Origin: Tretioscincus oriximinensis
Taxonomy: Eukaryota; Chordata; Lepidosauria; Squamata; Gymnophthalmidae
NCBI GenBank assembly: GCA_022410635.1
Contig: JAJVDF010000415.1
Span: forward strand, 621,967-685,966
Length of the DNA stretch: 64,000 bases
Reading direction: 5' to 3'
Notes under the pieces: generated by a model
Databases searched by the model: none
The model's input: the letters and a program-made list of their open reading frames with translations, nothing else
Told to the model about the DNA's origin: nothing
Position numbers and translations under genes: made by a program
Part shown: positions 1 through 10,945 of the stretch, in pieces
How the letters are laid out: each line of letters begins with the position of its first letter
How positions within the stretch are numbered: position 1 is the first letter of the stretch

Positions 1-90
1 GACGGAGAGCTGAGCTGAACTGAATAAACACTTTCAGAACTGAAATCACATTCTTGTCTGGAGTGTCCTTCATCCCCTACCTCTACCATC
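1..90 (+). mobile_element. 3' end of an LTR, cut by the window edge
   Basis: The first ~90 bases match the 3' part of a second LTR-like sequence at 55740-55812: both carry GAGCTGAA, an AATAAA signal (here 23-28), CACTTT then GAACTGAAATCAC, and both run to ...CACAAGGAT or ...TACAAGGAT. An AATAAA followed ~60 bases later by a terminal CA is LTR-like (R-U5). TGGT lies a few bases past the CA in both copies, which could be a decayed primer-binding site. No gag, pol or env similarity was recognised downstream. Old endogenous-retrovirus or LTR-retrotransposon remnant; the superfamily cannot be told. Confidence 0.5.
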
Positions 91-433
91 ACAAGGATCA
101 TGGTGCAACGTATGCTTTATGATGTTCATCATTGCTGCTTTTCTCTGTTAAAAAAGAGAGATAGTGAATAAAAGTTTCATACCAGTGTCAAAGCATTCAC
201 ATGATTTTAAAAGGAAACATCTTTTCCTCTAATATTAAATGCTTGGCAAGAAAGAGAGCCAGGCCCAGTGATAGAATGGTTGCAGATCAGCTAATCACAA
301 ATTATGATTTACAGCAAGGGTTCATGGGGGATGGAGGCAAATTCATGAGGCAGAAGAACTTTCTCTTCCAAAGTGGTGGCTATCCTATAACAGCTATCCA
401 AATGGGGATGAAATTGTTCCTTGACATATGGAT

Positions 434-760
434 CGTTCATTGTATTATTGCTGTTTCAATCCATATCAGTCCTAAAATCATCTTATTCCAGATTAATTGT
501 ACACATGTTTGAAGATGTCTATAATTATTTCAAGTTATCTTATGGTCTGTCCTTGTGCTTCAACAGAACAGAACAGACTCCTCTTCAAAGCGGATCAAGA
601 CTTTGAAGATAATTTTTGAAAATACGACATAGACTTTCAAAGACTATTCTATAAGACCTCACTTTTGGCAACAGATACAACATATGGTTGATGAAATTAA
701 TTACTAGTGAAACTCAAAAGCAGTTTCCAAATTCTGGGGAGTCAGTTGTGTGGACTGGAG
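434..760 (+). repeat. Dispersed direct repeat, copy 1
   Basis: Two blocks here, 434-500 and about 645-760, match 2686-2752 and about 2750-2900 in the same order and orientation. The second block contains the shared phrases AAGACCTCAC/AAAACCTCAC, TACAACATATG, GAAACTCAAAAG and AATTCTGG. Copy 1 has about 145 extra bases between the blocks (501-645); copy 2 has about 34 extra bases near 2790. This is either an old local duplication or two insertions of an unrecognised repeat. No coding potential was recognised. Confidence 0.6.
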
Positions 761-1622
761 CAGCTAGAGTGTGCCACCTCAAGCTAAGTTCTGAAATGGC
801 CAACAATATGGTCGACCTTTCAGCTCTTGTTAAATTGCTACTCAGAACTTTCATTGCCATAGGTAATGCCGTATTCTGTTTCGGTCACTTCACTATGAGG
901 CAGAATTCTCACACCAGACACAAATCACAAGAAGAAACTGAAAAAGTGGACAATGAGAGTAAGACTGTTTGCACACAGCTATTTTCTGCCTTGTTCAGAG
1001 CGCAATCAGAAAGTCTCAGACACACATGCTAAGCAGTTTTCAGTAGTCAACCCGTACGCAATAAATGACATTTATCGCAGAATAAACAATTACTCAGATA
1101 TTCAGACATCATTCTGGAGAACACCCGTACTCTCGAGAATGTATGCATGTGCACAACCAGAGGTGAGATGTTAAAACAAGTGAGAACATAGCAGTTGATT
1201 CCACTGGTGCTTGCGAGTAAAAAAAAAAAAAATCAGACTGTACTATGATGTGATCAATGAGCGATGTTACAGAGCTGGGGTGCTCGTCACAGAATATACG
1301 GGTTTGGTGTACATGGACATGTAATTGCCATATTCCAGATTATAACTTTGTAGTGTTTTTTATGTCATCGTGACTTAAACTTGAGTTAAACTTATTAATA
1401 ACATTGATTAAAAAGTAATATANCATAGCAAATAAGAGGCCATATAGAAATGAGAAAGAAGCAAGAGTAGTCATTATTAATATGCCTAAAGAGGTACAGA
1501 AAAAGATATAAAACCTGAATTAGGTTCTGTTTACATTTACACTTCAGACATAGACTCCTCAGCATTCCCTGTTATAATGAATACCAATGGGTTGGGTGGA
1601 TGTGTTAATTATAATTAAATTT
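761..1622. other. No feature recognised
   Basis: AT-rich sequence with short, unconvincing open frames (up to 114 codons at 688-1032 +) and a 13-base A run near 1220. It lies between the LTR fragment and the MITE, so it could hold decayed LTR-element interior, but no domain was recognised. Confidence 0.4.
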
Positions 1623-1747
1623 TGCTGTAATGAAACTCATTGTAACCAACGTTACTCTTTCAGGTGTTCCATTGGTACTTTCAAATTTGTTCATTACACC
1701 ATGAATTTTGTTATATTGAGGTTGGTTGTAATGGGGTTTCATCTGTA
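1623..1747. mobile_element. Short inverted-repeat element, pogo/Tigger-like ends
   Basis: The left arm (1623-1650, with ATGAAACTCATTGTAACCAAC) is the imperfect reverse complement of the right arm (1721-1747, GTTGGTTGTAATGGGG then TTTCAT), about 20 of 27 positions pairing. The arms enclose ~70 bases. The right arm, 'ttatattgaggttggttgtaatggggtt', has the flavour of pogo/Tigger-type Tc1-mariner termini (known families have TTATA..GAGGTTCGTTATAACGGGG-like ends; this match is from memory). No target duplication could be fixed with confidence. Old MITE. Confidence 0.4.
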
Positions 1748-2549
1748 GTGAAAATTAGACTAGTGTAATTTACTGTGCTCTTTGACGTAGTCCCAGAAGA
1801 GGACTATTTCAGCACTCCTAGTGAAAAAATATTGTCCTTAACTGTTTCAGTACTCACACAGCCAGTAATATCTGAAGCTGGAGCTTTCATTCCCAGTTGC
1901 TAAAGCTGGATTGAGTTGGACCATACAGAGTGTGTGGCCTCACCAGACCACACTTTGCACCACTACCCAATTTGGAAACTGCTTTTGAGTGTCAGTAATA
2001 ATTAATTTCACAATATTTCATTTCTTTTTCAGCCCAATTGTTTATGCAACTTCACCTTCATAGTTGTGTACAAATTGATAATATTTTGGTAGAATTAGGT
2101 TAAGTGATTTGCAGTTGTTAGTAGTCAAGTGCCCTACACAGGGTCAAGGCTTGATCTATTCTTCAGAAACAATTGCACCAAAGTTGATCATTTGCAGAAG
2201 CTGAGGCTTTTTAATATGACCGTGTATTTTAAATTGCTATGCTTATTCTAGTTTAGCTACTGGCTATTTTTATATGTCACCAATCTTGCTGCTAAATGAG
2301 TTTCTTTTCTATGTGCTTTAGTTGACAGGGCTTGGTATTGCAGACTGTAGATTTGAATAATCTTAGGTCTTCCTTAGGGGAAAGAAACTGTCACATTTTC
2401 TATATAATGAATAATAGTTTTATGGCATAAGGCACTGTTTGCGATACTAAGTTGAAAGAGAGAAAGAGAGAAATGTCTGTTCTAAAACCCTTTCCACATT
2501 GGTCAGTTCCAGACCAAATGGCCCCCTTGCACCTGAGTCTTCAAGTTTC
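1748..2549. other. No feature recognised
   Basis: Unique-looking AT-rich sequence. It contains only a short (GAAA/GAGA) purine run near 2455-2475. Confidence 0.4.
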
Positions 2550-2690
2550 CTTCAATAGAAGTCTTCAAACAGGGCTAGGACAGCCATCTATCAAGGATGG
2601 TTGAGTGAACCCTGTATGGACCCTGATGCACGACCCTGAAGATCCCTTCCAACTCTATTCTGTTTTGTTCTGTTCATTCAGTTCTGTTCA
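2550..2690 (+). mobile_element. Decayed CR1 LINE 3' end
   Basis: The order of short blocks GAAGTCTTCAAACAG, GACAGCCATCT, GGATGGTT.AGTGAA, GACCCTGA and CCCTTCCAACTCTAT matches the 3' UTR of the young CR1 copies in this window (for example 25340-25445). The end has a degenerate TTCTGTT-type tail. It is 5'-truncated and much older than the copies at 23941 and 48577. Confidence 0.75.
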
Positions 2691-2900
2691 TTGTATTATT
2701 GCTGTTTTGGTCCATATCAATACTAAAATTTTCTTATTCCTAATTTGCTGTTCTGTAAAACCTCACCTTCGTACAATAGGTACAACATATGAGTGTTGAG
2801 GCCTAGGACAACTGTGGAATGCAGGTGATGAAAGTAATTATGATTGAAACTCAAAAGTAATTTCCCAATTCTGGAGCGTCAGTTGTTTGAACTTGCTGTG
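2686..2900 (+). repeat. Dispersed direct repeat, copy 2
   Basis: Partner of the repeat at 434-760. Its left edge directly abuts the tail of a decayed CR1 3' end (about 2550-2690), so the CR1 either inserted at the boundary or removed the flank of this copy. Confidence 0.6.
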
Positions 2901-5411
2901 TAGATGTGGTGTATCCAAATGCTAAATTTATTTTGCTTTTACAGGAAAAACGCAATCATAGCTCTCCAAAGAGCTTTCACTTCAGTTTTCCATACCACCT
3001 TCCGTAGTGGAAAATGAACAAAGAAACAGAAAGTTGGGGAAGAGATGGCTCGATTTTTAAAAATACTTTTAATATAGGTCCAGAATATCTAGCAGGAAGG
3101 TCTTGAAGCACTGTAGAGATTAAAATGGCAAAGGTAGGGAAGAAAAACTCATGCTAAAGTAGAATCATCTATGAAAGCTCATGCTGCATACATTTTTCTT
3201 GCTAGTCTGTAAAATGCTGCAAGACCACCTTGCTAGATAATCTAGACTCAAATTAATATAGCTACTACTATGGAAAGCACCAAATTTAGGTAAATGAAGT
3301 AGAAATACACAAACATCTCCAGGACTCAATGTCTGAAGAAGTAGACTTATGCACAAAAGCTCATGCTTTTCTTGTTAATGTTTAAGGTAATAGGAGACCC
3401 CTTTGGCTGGATACCATGGAATTAAATTATAACATGCTTACATCAGAATAGTACCCTTTAAACTCCCTAGCATTTTCCCCTGAGCAAAGATGGGGAAAGG
3501 GGGAAAGGAGTGAAAGAGAAACAGAAATAGTATGTCTTGATCTGCTCTGTTACTTTGAGTATTAGCTGATCTTTCTGCTGCTACAAAATCTCCTGATTAA
3601 AAGAGAAATGCTTTCTTTCTTTTTAAGCAGGCACAATTATGCTCGACCATCACTAGGNAAATGTTTAAGCAGGACTAAGATAAAGTTGTCCCTCCTGAGA
3701 AATTATTTTTTCTCCCCAATGTGCCACACTCTATTGTCAAAAATTAGTGCCAGTCACAATAGTTGATGCCCAGATCTAAGAACTGGAGGACTGGTTTGAT
3801 ATTGTGCCTTTGAAAAATGCCAGATTTCTCTGAAGAGATGATTGTTATATTCTAATTGTTCTAAACCTAGAGAGAATTATTCTGTTGTTAGGAAGCAGAA
3901 GCATGCTACCAACAAACCTACAAATCCTGTGCTTTATTGTTTATTCATTAAATTATGCAAGATAAGCTACAGAAATGGGGTTACAGAAACTATAATTACA
4001 AATGATTGTCATATTGCCCTTTTCTTTCAGAAAAAAGAAGAAGCTTAACTGCCTGAAAAACCACAGTCAAAATCTAAATGTTTGCTATATTTATTGCAAG
4101 ATTTTTCTATGACTTCCTTTGGACTCCTCCACTTATACCACACAGATGGCTGAATACTTGTAATAAAAACAAATATCACAACAAATATCATAATTGTTAA
4201 AATATACTTAAAATCAGTGTTCAGCAAACATACTGGAAGAATATGTAGGATAAAATTCTTTTAAAAAAAATCTAGAGATGAAACATGCTGTCATAAATAA
4301 ATGTTGCTTATTTCACTATATTTGCATATGCCAACCAAATTATATCAAATTAAACTTTGATATTCTGGAATAAATCACTCTAGTAGTGGAATAGATAACC
4401 AACTACTAGAGGCAGCCTCAGCAGACACACTGTTTTATGGAAGATGATGTGATTTGGGGTACCTCCAAATGACAAATTGTAATTGTGGGATCTTAAGAAA
4501 ATCCTGCTATTTTCTCTTACCAACCCCACCCCATGTAGGAAGCAATCACAACCCCGCTAGTGTGTCTGTCAGCTTGCTTCATTATAGTTTTACTAGTATT
4601 AACTTGGAAGCCAACCATGCTTCCACTGTTTGCTGTTTGCCATCAACTTGGCTAGCTTCCAGATAGAATTTAAAGAATATTAGCAGACACAGGTAAATAT
4701 TGCTATTATGGGAAACCAGCCATCACTGTCAAAGTCCCCATAATAGCAATGTTACGAATATCACCTCACTATCCTTTTACTACATTGGGAATGTCACAGT
4801 ATGTCTGCCATTCTCAGTGTAGTCTGGAAGGTTCACAGATTTTTGCATGCATCTGTAGTCTAGGGTTAGGCTATAACATTTTGTAATGAAGAGTTTTAAC
4901 TGTATATAAAATTTATTTACTGCATGATACCAAGAAAACTATACTGCTTCTTCCCATATTAGGGTCTGTTTGCTTTTTTAAAAGAACTGACAGTTTTTCT
5001 TGGCTTTTGTACAAGCTATCCTTCAATCATACAATTTTCTCTTTTGGCAGATTTTCAAAGTTTTCATAATACAGATTGATCTGTAATTTCAGCCCCCACA
5101 GCTCTGGTTTAGTGTTAATTCTATTTGCTCCTGAAACCAAGCTACATAATATCTTGTTATCTGCAGGTCCCCATACACAGATATATATATGAAAGAGCAA
5201 GGATACCACAACATTTTGCTTTATGAAGCAAACTAGAAAATTGTCAAGACTCTTTCCCTTGACCAGACATTGAAACAGATATTTAACTATATAATGTTTT
5301 TATATTATTGTTATAATGAAAATGTTACTTAGTATTTTGTGTATTCAGAAACATACTCTTAGTGTTTTGTGTATTCACTAACCTGCTTTTAATCTTGTTC
5401 CTTTTGATTTC
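2901..5411. other. Mostly unique sequence, no gene recognised
   Basis: AT-rich DNA with many stops. The open frame at 4045-4227 (-) has a hydrophobic run of about 15 residues but no recognisable family. The only structured item seen is the 14-bp stem at 4699-4750, listed separately. Confidence 0.4.
4699..4750. repeat. Perfect 14-bp inverted repeat
   Basis: ATTGCTATTATGGG at 4699-4712 is the exact reverse complement of CCCATAATAGCAAT at 4737-4750, with a 24-base spacer. It could be the relic of a foldback element or simply a chance hairpin. No flanking target duplication was found. Confidence 0.6.
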
Positions 5412-5672
5412 TGAAGACTATGGTATAATTGGATATAAATGGATATAAAGACTATGGTATNAATGGATACTAGGATGGATTTCTGGATGGAGCAACAGGC
5501 AGGACTCCTGAAATACCATTTGCAGGGAGTCATGAACAGGTGCATATTTTGCTTTCCTCTGTTCGGACTGTCCAGGTGCATCTGGTGGGACTCTGTGTGA
5601 CACAGAATGCTGGACTTGATGTGCTGTGGCCTGATCCAATATGGCTCTTCTTATGTTCTTATGTTCTTATGG
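5412..5672 (+). mobile_element. CR1 LINE 3' end, (TTCTTATG)n-tail subfamily
   Basis: 3' UTR matching the copies at 38390-38607 (+) and 39637-39880 (-): GATACTAGGATGGAT, GGAGCAACAGGCAGGACTCC, TGAAATACCATTTGCAGGGA, GTGACACAGAATGCTGGACT, then TCTTATGTTCTTATGTTCTT as the octamer tail. A short direct repeat around ACTATGGTAT (about 5414-5462) marks a small internal duplication at its 5' side. It lands just before an L2 3' UTR. Confidence 0.85.
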
Positions 5673-5825
5673 TTGGTTGAAGAAATGCTGCTTTTCTTTC
5701 CACTTTGAAATATTGTTTGCTAGTGTTTTAAAATGCTAATTTTCTACTGTTGACTACCCTGAGACTCTCAGGTATTGGGTAGGATATAAGTATAAATAAA
5801 TAAACAAAATAAATAAATGTAGAAC
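5673..5825 (+). mobile_element. L2-type LINE 3' UTR
   Basis: TTGAAGAAATG then pyrimidine-rich DNA, CCCTGAGACTCTCAGGTATTGGGTAGGATATAAGTATAAATAAATAAA follows the same order as the other L2 3' ends here (22850-23337, 43690-43850, 46590-46732). The tail is (TAAA)n-like. It is cut on its left by the CR1 insertion. Confidence 0.65.
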
Positions 5826-6547
5826 TTGCCTTATGCTTTTATGCAAGTTTAGTGATCCATTCATTAAAAAGGCCCATGGTCCCAGATTTTCCAGCCACCT
5901 CCATCCAGTTTATTTTTTNAAAAACTGATAACTTATTCAGGAAACTATCAGTTCCCTATTACTACCTGCAGTGAAAACACTTGCCTGGTAGTATTTGTGG
6001 GGGTTTTCTTAGTCCTTGTATGAAGAGACCTCAAGATTAAAACAGCCCATTTTGATAGGAAAAAAAATCTTCTTTCCAATTGCCACTAATAAAAAGATTA
6101 GAGCTGTCAAATTGGAGATATAGGGCACCAAAATAGCCAAATTTTGGTGCATGGTTTTGATGTTAACTTTGAATATTTACATTTCTTCATCAACTTAAAT
6201 ATGTTGGCTGGCCTCCTCACTACGCTGCTCGTATCATTCTGTGGGAAGACACACAACAAGGCTGCAGGCACGTTTTCCAAGAAGATCACTTCCCTTCTCT
6301 ATGCAGATGTAAAAGATCTGCAATAGGAGATTCCAACAGGGCTGCAGAATCAGAGCCTAATGGGCATGCACAGATAATTTCCTCTTTGGTCTTTTCATCA
6401 CCCCGTGCCAGCTCTGTGCATTTCTGGAGACAGGTATATCCCCCTTTTCCCAGCAAAATCTGCAGTCGCTAGTAGTGTGGATTTCTCTCCCTCCCCCCCC
6501 CTTCCATGTGGCCTATGAAAGAGCTCCAGAGGAATTTTGTGGCAAAT
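5826..6547. other. No feature recognised
   Basis: Unique-looking sequence with a C-rich run near 6490-6505. Opposed open frames of about 60 codons at 6107-6326 have no recognisable product. Confidence 0.4.
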
Positions 6548-6956
6548 GTTTAGTTTAATAAGTTTAATAAGTTTAATGATTAGTCCATTGACCATATCAT
6601 ATAAAAAATAGAATAAAATACATATATGATACTTCTAAAAAATTGATTAAAACCATTGTTAAAAATCTATTTTGAGATCAGCACGGCTCAAATTCTGGCA
6701 GCCTTGGAAATAAACAAGGCTACTCTAGTGGTGATACATTTATCCATTCCATTCAAGAGCCAGTGCACTTTTTCTCTTTTATCTAAAACTTGTCTGTTTG
6801 TAAACAAGGAGGTTAAATAGTGCTCCCTGATATTACTATAAAAGGTGCAGTCTAAGAGGACATGGGTCGTGTCTTCAAGTTCTTTGACCTCACAGGTGCA
6901 TAGTCTGTCATGAACTGGGATTTTCATGTACCGTCCTCGGGTCATTTGGATGTTGA
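6548..6956 (-). mobile_element. 3' end of a non-LTR retrotransposon with C-terminal Cys/His finger
   Basis: On the minus strand 6945-6688 is open for 85 codons and ends the way LINE ORF2 proteins end: RLCTC, then about ten residues, then HVLLDC, a C-x-C-x(n)-H-x4-C knuckle, followed by an amphipathic stretch (YSNIREHYLTSL). The 3' UTR runs to about 6548 and ends in a (CTTATTAAA)n-like repeat (6549-6578 on +). A related 3' UTR lies at 32082-32178. The C-x-C...H-x4-C form is known from several LINE clades (R2/R4- and I/Jockey-like); I cannot fix the clade. Nothing of the RT domain remains. Confidence 0.6.
6688..6945 (-). pseudogene. LINE ORF2 C-terminal fragment (zinc knuckle)
   Basis: 85-codon remnant of the protein described in the element at 6548-6956. 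The start is arbitrary, because the methionine simply follows the 5' truncation. The cysteine/histidine knuckle lies at about residues 17-33. No catalytic domain is present, so it cannot act alone. Confidence 0.55.
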
Positions 6957-6957
6957 G

Positions 6958-7545
6958 CTGGGCAAATGTACTTCAACAGTGATAAGTGGAAAGTGATACA
7001 CATTGGATCAAAGAACCCTAGTTCCACCTGAAAATTAATGGGGACAGACATTTAAGTGGCAGACCAGGGAAGTGGTCCTGGGATTCCATTGGATAATTCA
7101 ATGAAACCATCACTCCAATGTATAACAGTACTGAAAAAAAAAATCAATTCAGTGCTATGATCATTAGTAAGGGAATAAAAAATGAGTCAAGAAGTATCAT
7201 TATGCCTCTTTATCAACCTCTGGTGAGACAACTTTGGGATTACTGTGTACAGTGTTAGTCATTATACCTCATAAAAGNTACTGTGCAAGAGAATAAAAAA
7301 TGCATAAAGTGCAAAAAGCCTCCTTTATGAGATCAGGATACAACATCTAAGCCTATTCAGCCCTGAAATATGGCTTTTAAAAGGTGATCTGTCTGAAAAT
7401 TTAAAATCAATCACGGTGTGAAAAAGGTGAATACAGAAAAGAAAATCTCTGTTGCACAATACTGGAAGCAGAGGACACTCCATGAAGCTGGTTTTAAGCT
7501 TGTGTGCATAGCTAACAATATGAATTAATAACTTCTAGTGGNATT
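6958..7545 (+). mobile_element. Ancient CR1/L3-like LINE relic
   Basis: Conceptual translation in shifting frames recovers pieces of the CR1 RT C-terminal region in the right order: SDKWKVIHIGSKNP near 6978-7020, then GIKNES..IIMPLYQPLVRQ..DYCVQ near 7170-7255, and remnants matching the LFSPE/KGDLSE segment near 7355-7400. These correspond to NLSKCKVMHIGAKNP and KSVVRPHLEYCVQFW of the younger copy at 39637-42250. Multiple stops and indels show it is old. It meets the minus-strand LINE end at 6956 almost directly. Confidence 0.6.
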
Positions 7546-8196
7546 TCAGCACAGTTGTCATAATGCTTTTGGTGACAACATCTTGGAAGCAGCTATTACT
7601 ACTATGTCTGTTCCAAATTAAACATTTATATGCATCAGGAATAGAAGGCTGACTAGTAGATTCTAAGGCCTGGTCTTCCCAGTTGTAGCTCCTCCAATAT
7701 TTATATTGAGTTCTGAAATGACCTTTTAAAAACCAATCTGTCCTTTGACTCCATTTATGAGACTATATTCAAGATTCATTGCTCAAGCTGATATGAAACA
7801 CCAATATTCATGGCCACAGCACAGGACAACCTATAATTTTCATTAATCTTTGAGTACAAATTAAAAGTGACAATTTATAAAACCGTTACCGTTTCTTGTA
7901 CCATAGCCTAAGAGATGTATAACTTTAATTAAAATGATAGGCCCATTTCTAATGTCTTTTTTTTCTTTCTTGCCCACTAAAATTATAATAAACCAAAAAT
8001 GTGAGCAACTGATTCTGATTTTTCCATTATTGGCTTTTATTAGGCACAATTTATTGCTTATCCAGCTGCTTTGTTTATTCATGCAGTCTAGTTTTGCCTT
8101 GATAAAGATGTGCCACCCTCCTTTCAAGTGATTTTCAAGATATTACTTTAATTGCACTAAATAATTGAACTGTTTTGCATATACAAATAACAATTT
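7546..8196. other. No feature recognised
   Basis: AT-rich unique-looking DNA. Overlapping opposed open frames at 7861-8131 (65 and 88 codons) are of low complexity and resemble no family I know. Confidence 0.4.
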
Positions 8197-8230
8197 ATTA
8201 TTTCACTGCTGTGAAATAATTATTTCACAG
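8197..8230. repeat. Overlapping perfect palindromes
   Basis: ATTATTTCAC (8197-8206) pairs with GTGAAATAAT (8211-8220), and CTGTGAAATAA (8209-8219) pairs with TTATTTCACAG (8220-8230). The shared middle arm can pair with either neighbour, giving two mutually exclusive hairpins. Confidence 0.8.
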
Positions 8231-8259
8231 CGTATTTTCTCTACCTTCCAAGACTCCCC

Positions 8260-8335
8260 CAATTTACCCTACCTTACCCTACCCCACCCTACCCCATGCT
8301 ATCCCACTCTACGCCACCCTCACCCCCAACCCATT
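8260..8335. repeat. Degenerate (CCCTA)n-like low-complexity tract
   Basis: Runs of TACCC/CCCTA pentamers with substitutions, C-rich on the plus strand. The unit is five bases, not the six-base vertebrate telomere repeat, so it is not an interstitial telomere. Confidence 0.7.
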
Positions 8336-9975
8336 TGCATCATCAGCAGTGTACAACAGAGATTTGATTAATCAGCACTAGTAAACAGATGCTACAAGGC
8401 AGGGTTCTTTTAATGCCTTCTGAATCAAAGAGAAGCACTGCTACTAAATATTCATTAAATTTCAGATTCTTAGCATAGTTAAATATTGACGGCTGTTATT
8501 TTCCTCATGTTCCCTGCTGTTCTGTACCATCTAGCCTGAGACAGAAGCAGTGATGTGGTATAGGCTGTTCCCACTGCTTTCCATTTTTATGTACACAGCC
8601 AGCCTGCCCTGATGAAGCTCTGCAGGTGTCCTTTAAAAGAAACAGAAGACGCTACTTTAGCTGTCACATATAGGACTGCTGGAAAAGGTCTCTATTGTAA
8701 ATAGAAATAAATCACTGGTCTAAGACAGATATATGCATAAACTAGCAGGATGCTTGCTAACCTTGGGAGGGTGATCTACAGAATCAAATTAGAAGGTCGG
8801 TGACAAGCTTTACTTATTTATAAAATGTGGAACTTGCCCTCTTTTACTAAGAAATTACAAGGTTAGGAACATAACATTTAATAAAACAAATATAATAAAG
8901 TCAATTAAAGTATTTCCGTATCTATAAAATTGGCAGATATGAAAGTACATCAATTAAAGAATTCAAAGAAGAAGATGGGAAACAATGTGATGCCTATTGG
9001 GTACCAACAGATTTTCAGTTCATATTATAGGCCAGTATGGAAGATCTTAGTTCTGTGAAAGGGGAGGACAATCCTAAGAAAGAATACTACTTCAAAAATA
9101 TGCTTTCACAAGGGATTATCAAACAAATGGTGTGGATATATGTAGTAAAATGTTGGGGTGCAATCATATAGGTCCTTTTTTGTACTCATTTTCAAGGACT
9201 TACCACCCCATGTAGTTGCATACTGCACAAGTGTTAAAAAAAAACCCAATGTCATACCATTTTTTTAAATTAGCATTTAAAAATCTAACTCATCACTTTT
9301 CATAATTGCCAATGATTAACTATAATATTCTGGAATTCCATAACCTAGATTGATCATTTCTAGACTAAGATTGACTATGGGAACCACTGGAACATCCTAG
9401 CCAATACACTCAAATAGTGAGTTGCTCTACAAATATTATTACTCATCAAGAAAGGCATTTGTAATTCAATAAACTGTATTTTTGAATATTATGTTTGTCC
9501 TTTGTCTCTACAGCCAACCCTTTTACTCGGTCTAATCACAGCCTTTTAATTTGTTATTCCTTAATTTGTTCATGAATGATATATATTAAGTACACAGATA
9601 TGCCTGAGCAAAATGTGGGGATTGGAACTGATATCAGTAGTGATACCATGCTTGACANCCTTCACTTTATATGTACAAACCATATTTTCAAAATGTTTGC
9701 AGAAATTGTCCATCTCTAATCAACTGCAAATAATCTAGCCAATGGTATAAAAAATCATAAGCAGTAAAAGACATGTGGGAGAGTTCAACATTCCTAACTA
9801 CCTATGACAGGGCTTGGAAGTTTGGCAGTCTTCAGAGGCCAATGACAGGGCTCAAAACTTTGGCATTCTACAGAGACCAGAATCCTGGTTTGGAAACTGG
9901 CTAAAAGACAAAAAACATAGGAAAGTAATTAATGAACAGTTCTCTGGGTAGAAAGATGTGAGACCAGTACTGGGA
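8336..9975. other. Unique sequence, possible noncoding conserved patch near 8400-8700
   Basis: No repeat or gene was recognised. 8400-8700 has balanced composition and no homopolymers (for example around TTCATTAAATTTCAG and GACGGCTGTTATTTTCC), the look of non-repetitive vertebrate regulatory DNA. This is an impression only and needs cross-species alignment. Confidence 0.25.
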
Positions 9976-10110
9976 GGGAAAAGGAGGGAAAGGAAGAAAA
10001 ATGGAAGAAATCGATGAAATATGAAAGGAAGGAAGGAAGATGAAGAAAAATAAAGAAGGAAATAAAGAAGGAAGGAAGAAGGAAAGAAAGAAGGAATGAA
10101 ACAAGCAGCA
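9976..10110. repeat. (GGAA)n/(GAAA)n purine tract
   Basis: Almost pure purine on the plus strand, dominated by GGAAGGAAGGAA and AAGAAGGAA words. The three long minus-strand frames across it, rich in Phe/Ser/Leu/Pro, are low-complexity artefacts. Clustered GGAA is also the ETS core, but nothing here shows a functional site. Confidence 0.85.
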
Positions 10111-10856
10111 AATGAAAGGGGGAATAGTAGGGGCAAGGGATGGAAAGAGACATGGATGGGAGCAAGAGTGAGAAGGGGCTAGAACCCATTGCATTACCAT
10201 AATGAAACAGGTTAATTCCACTAGATTCTAACAAAATATAAAATATTATTATGATTTAAGGATCACAGAATCACCAACATACCATATATCTTATTACAAT
10301 GCTCTTTTTGTAAAACAAAAAGTGTTCATCTGCAGTTTATAAACACTCTGAGACCATTCAGATTCATTCCGTCCTGAACCTCACCTTGTAATTAGGATAA
10401 TACAATTGCCACTAATGGCATAAAGTTTTATTGCCTTGTGTACAAAATACAGGAAGAAAAACCACATTGGTAATGTGCTAATGTACTGAGCAGTTTAGAT
10501 TTTAATATGTACATTTATACAATGTTTTATCTGCTAGAGCAGCATAATCAGTATATCAATCATTCACTAAATAAGCAGATGTTCACATTCCTTGCTATTA
10601 TGTTTCCCAGTTTTTTTCCAGCTACCTCCGGTTGAGAGATTGCAGTTGAACAGTAAAGTCTGAGACCTTGTTTGCAGAGGCTTAGTAATCTGTTTTAGGG
10701 AGCTCACTTTTCCACATGGTCTGCATTTGGAGTTGTCCTCACAGTTAGTGCTGAACTTCCAAGTCACCTTCAGAAACAACTTTGGCAGTAGGGAACCTTA
10801 TGCAAAATGTGATTGATTGTGATGTCATAACAATCATGGTGTTTACAAGCTAAACA
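10111..10856. other. No feature recognised
   Basis: Unique-looking AT-rich sequence without recognised repeats or coding segments. Confidence 0.4.
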
Positions 10857-10945
10857 CATTTATTTATTTACCTTTCTATACTGTCCTATACCCAAAGGCC
10901 TCAGGGTGGTTAATGATAAAAAAATAAAAAAATTGTTATACTTCT
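10857..10945 (-). mobile_element. SINE/L2-type 3' tail
   Basis: TTTATTTATTTACCTTTCTA, CTGTCCTATACCCAAAGG then CCTCAGGGTGGTTAA is the reverse complement of the shared L2/SINE 3' end (CCCTGAGACCTTCGGGTATAGGGCGG...TAAATAAATAAA). Only the tail is present, so L2 and SINE cannot be told apart. Confidence 0.65.

Noticed and set aside
8260..8335. Interstitial telomere repeat
   Set aside because: The unit is a degenerate CCCTA pentamer, not the TTAGGG hexamer.
9852..10234. Three overlapping minus frames rich in Phe, Ser, Leu and Pro
   Set aside because: Shadows of the GGAA/GAAA purine tract.
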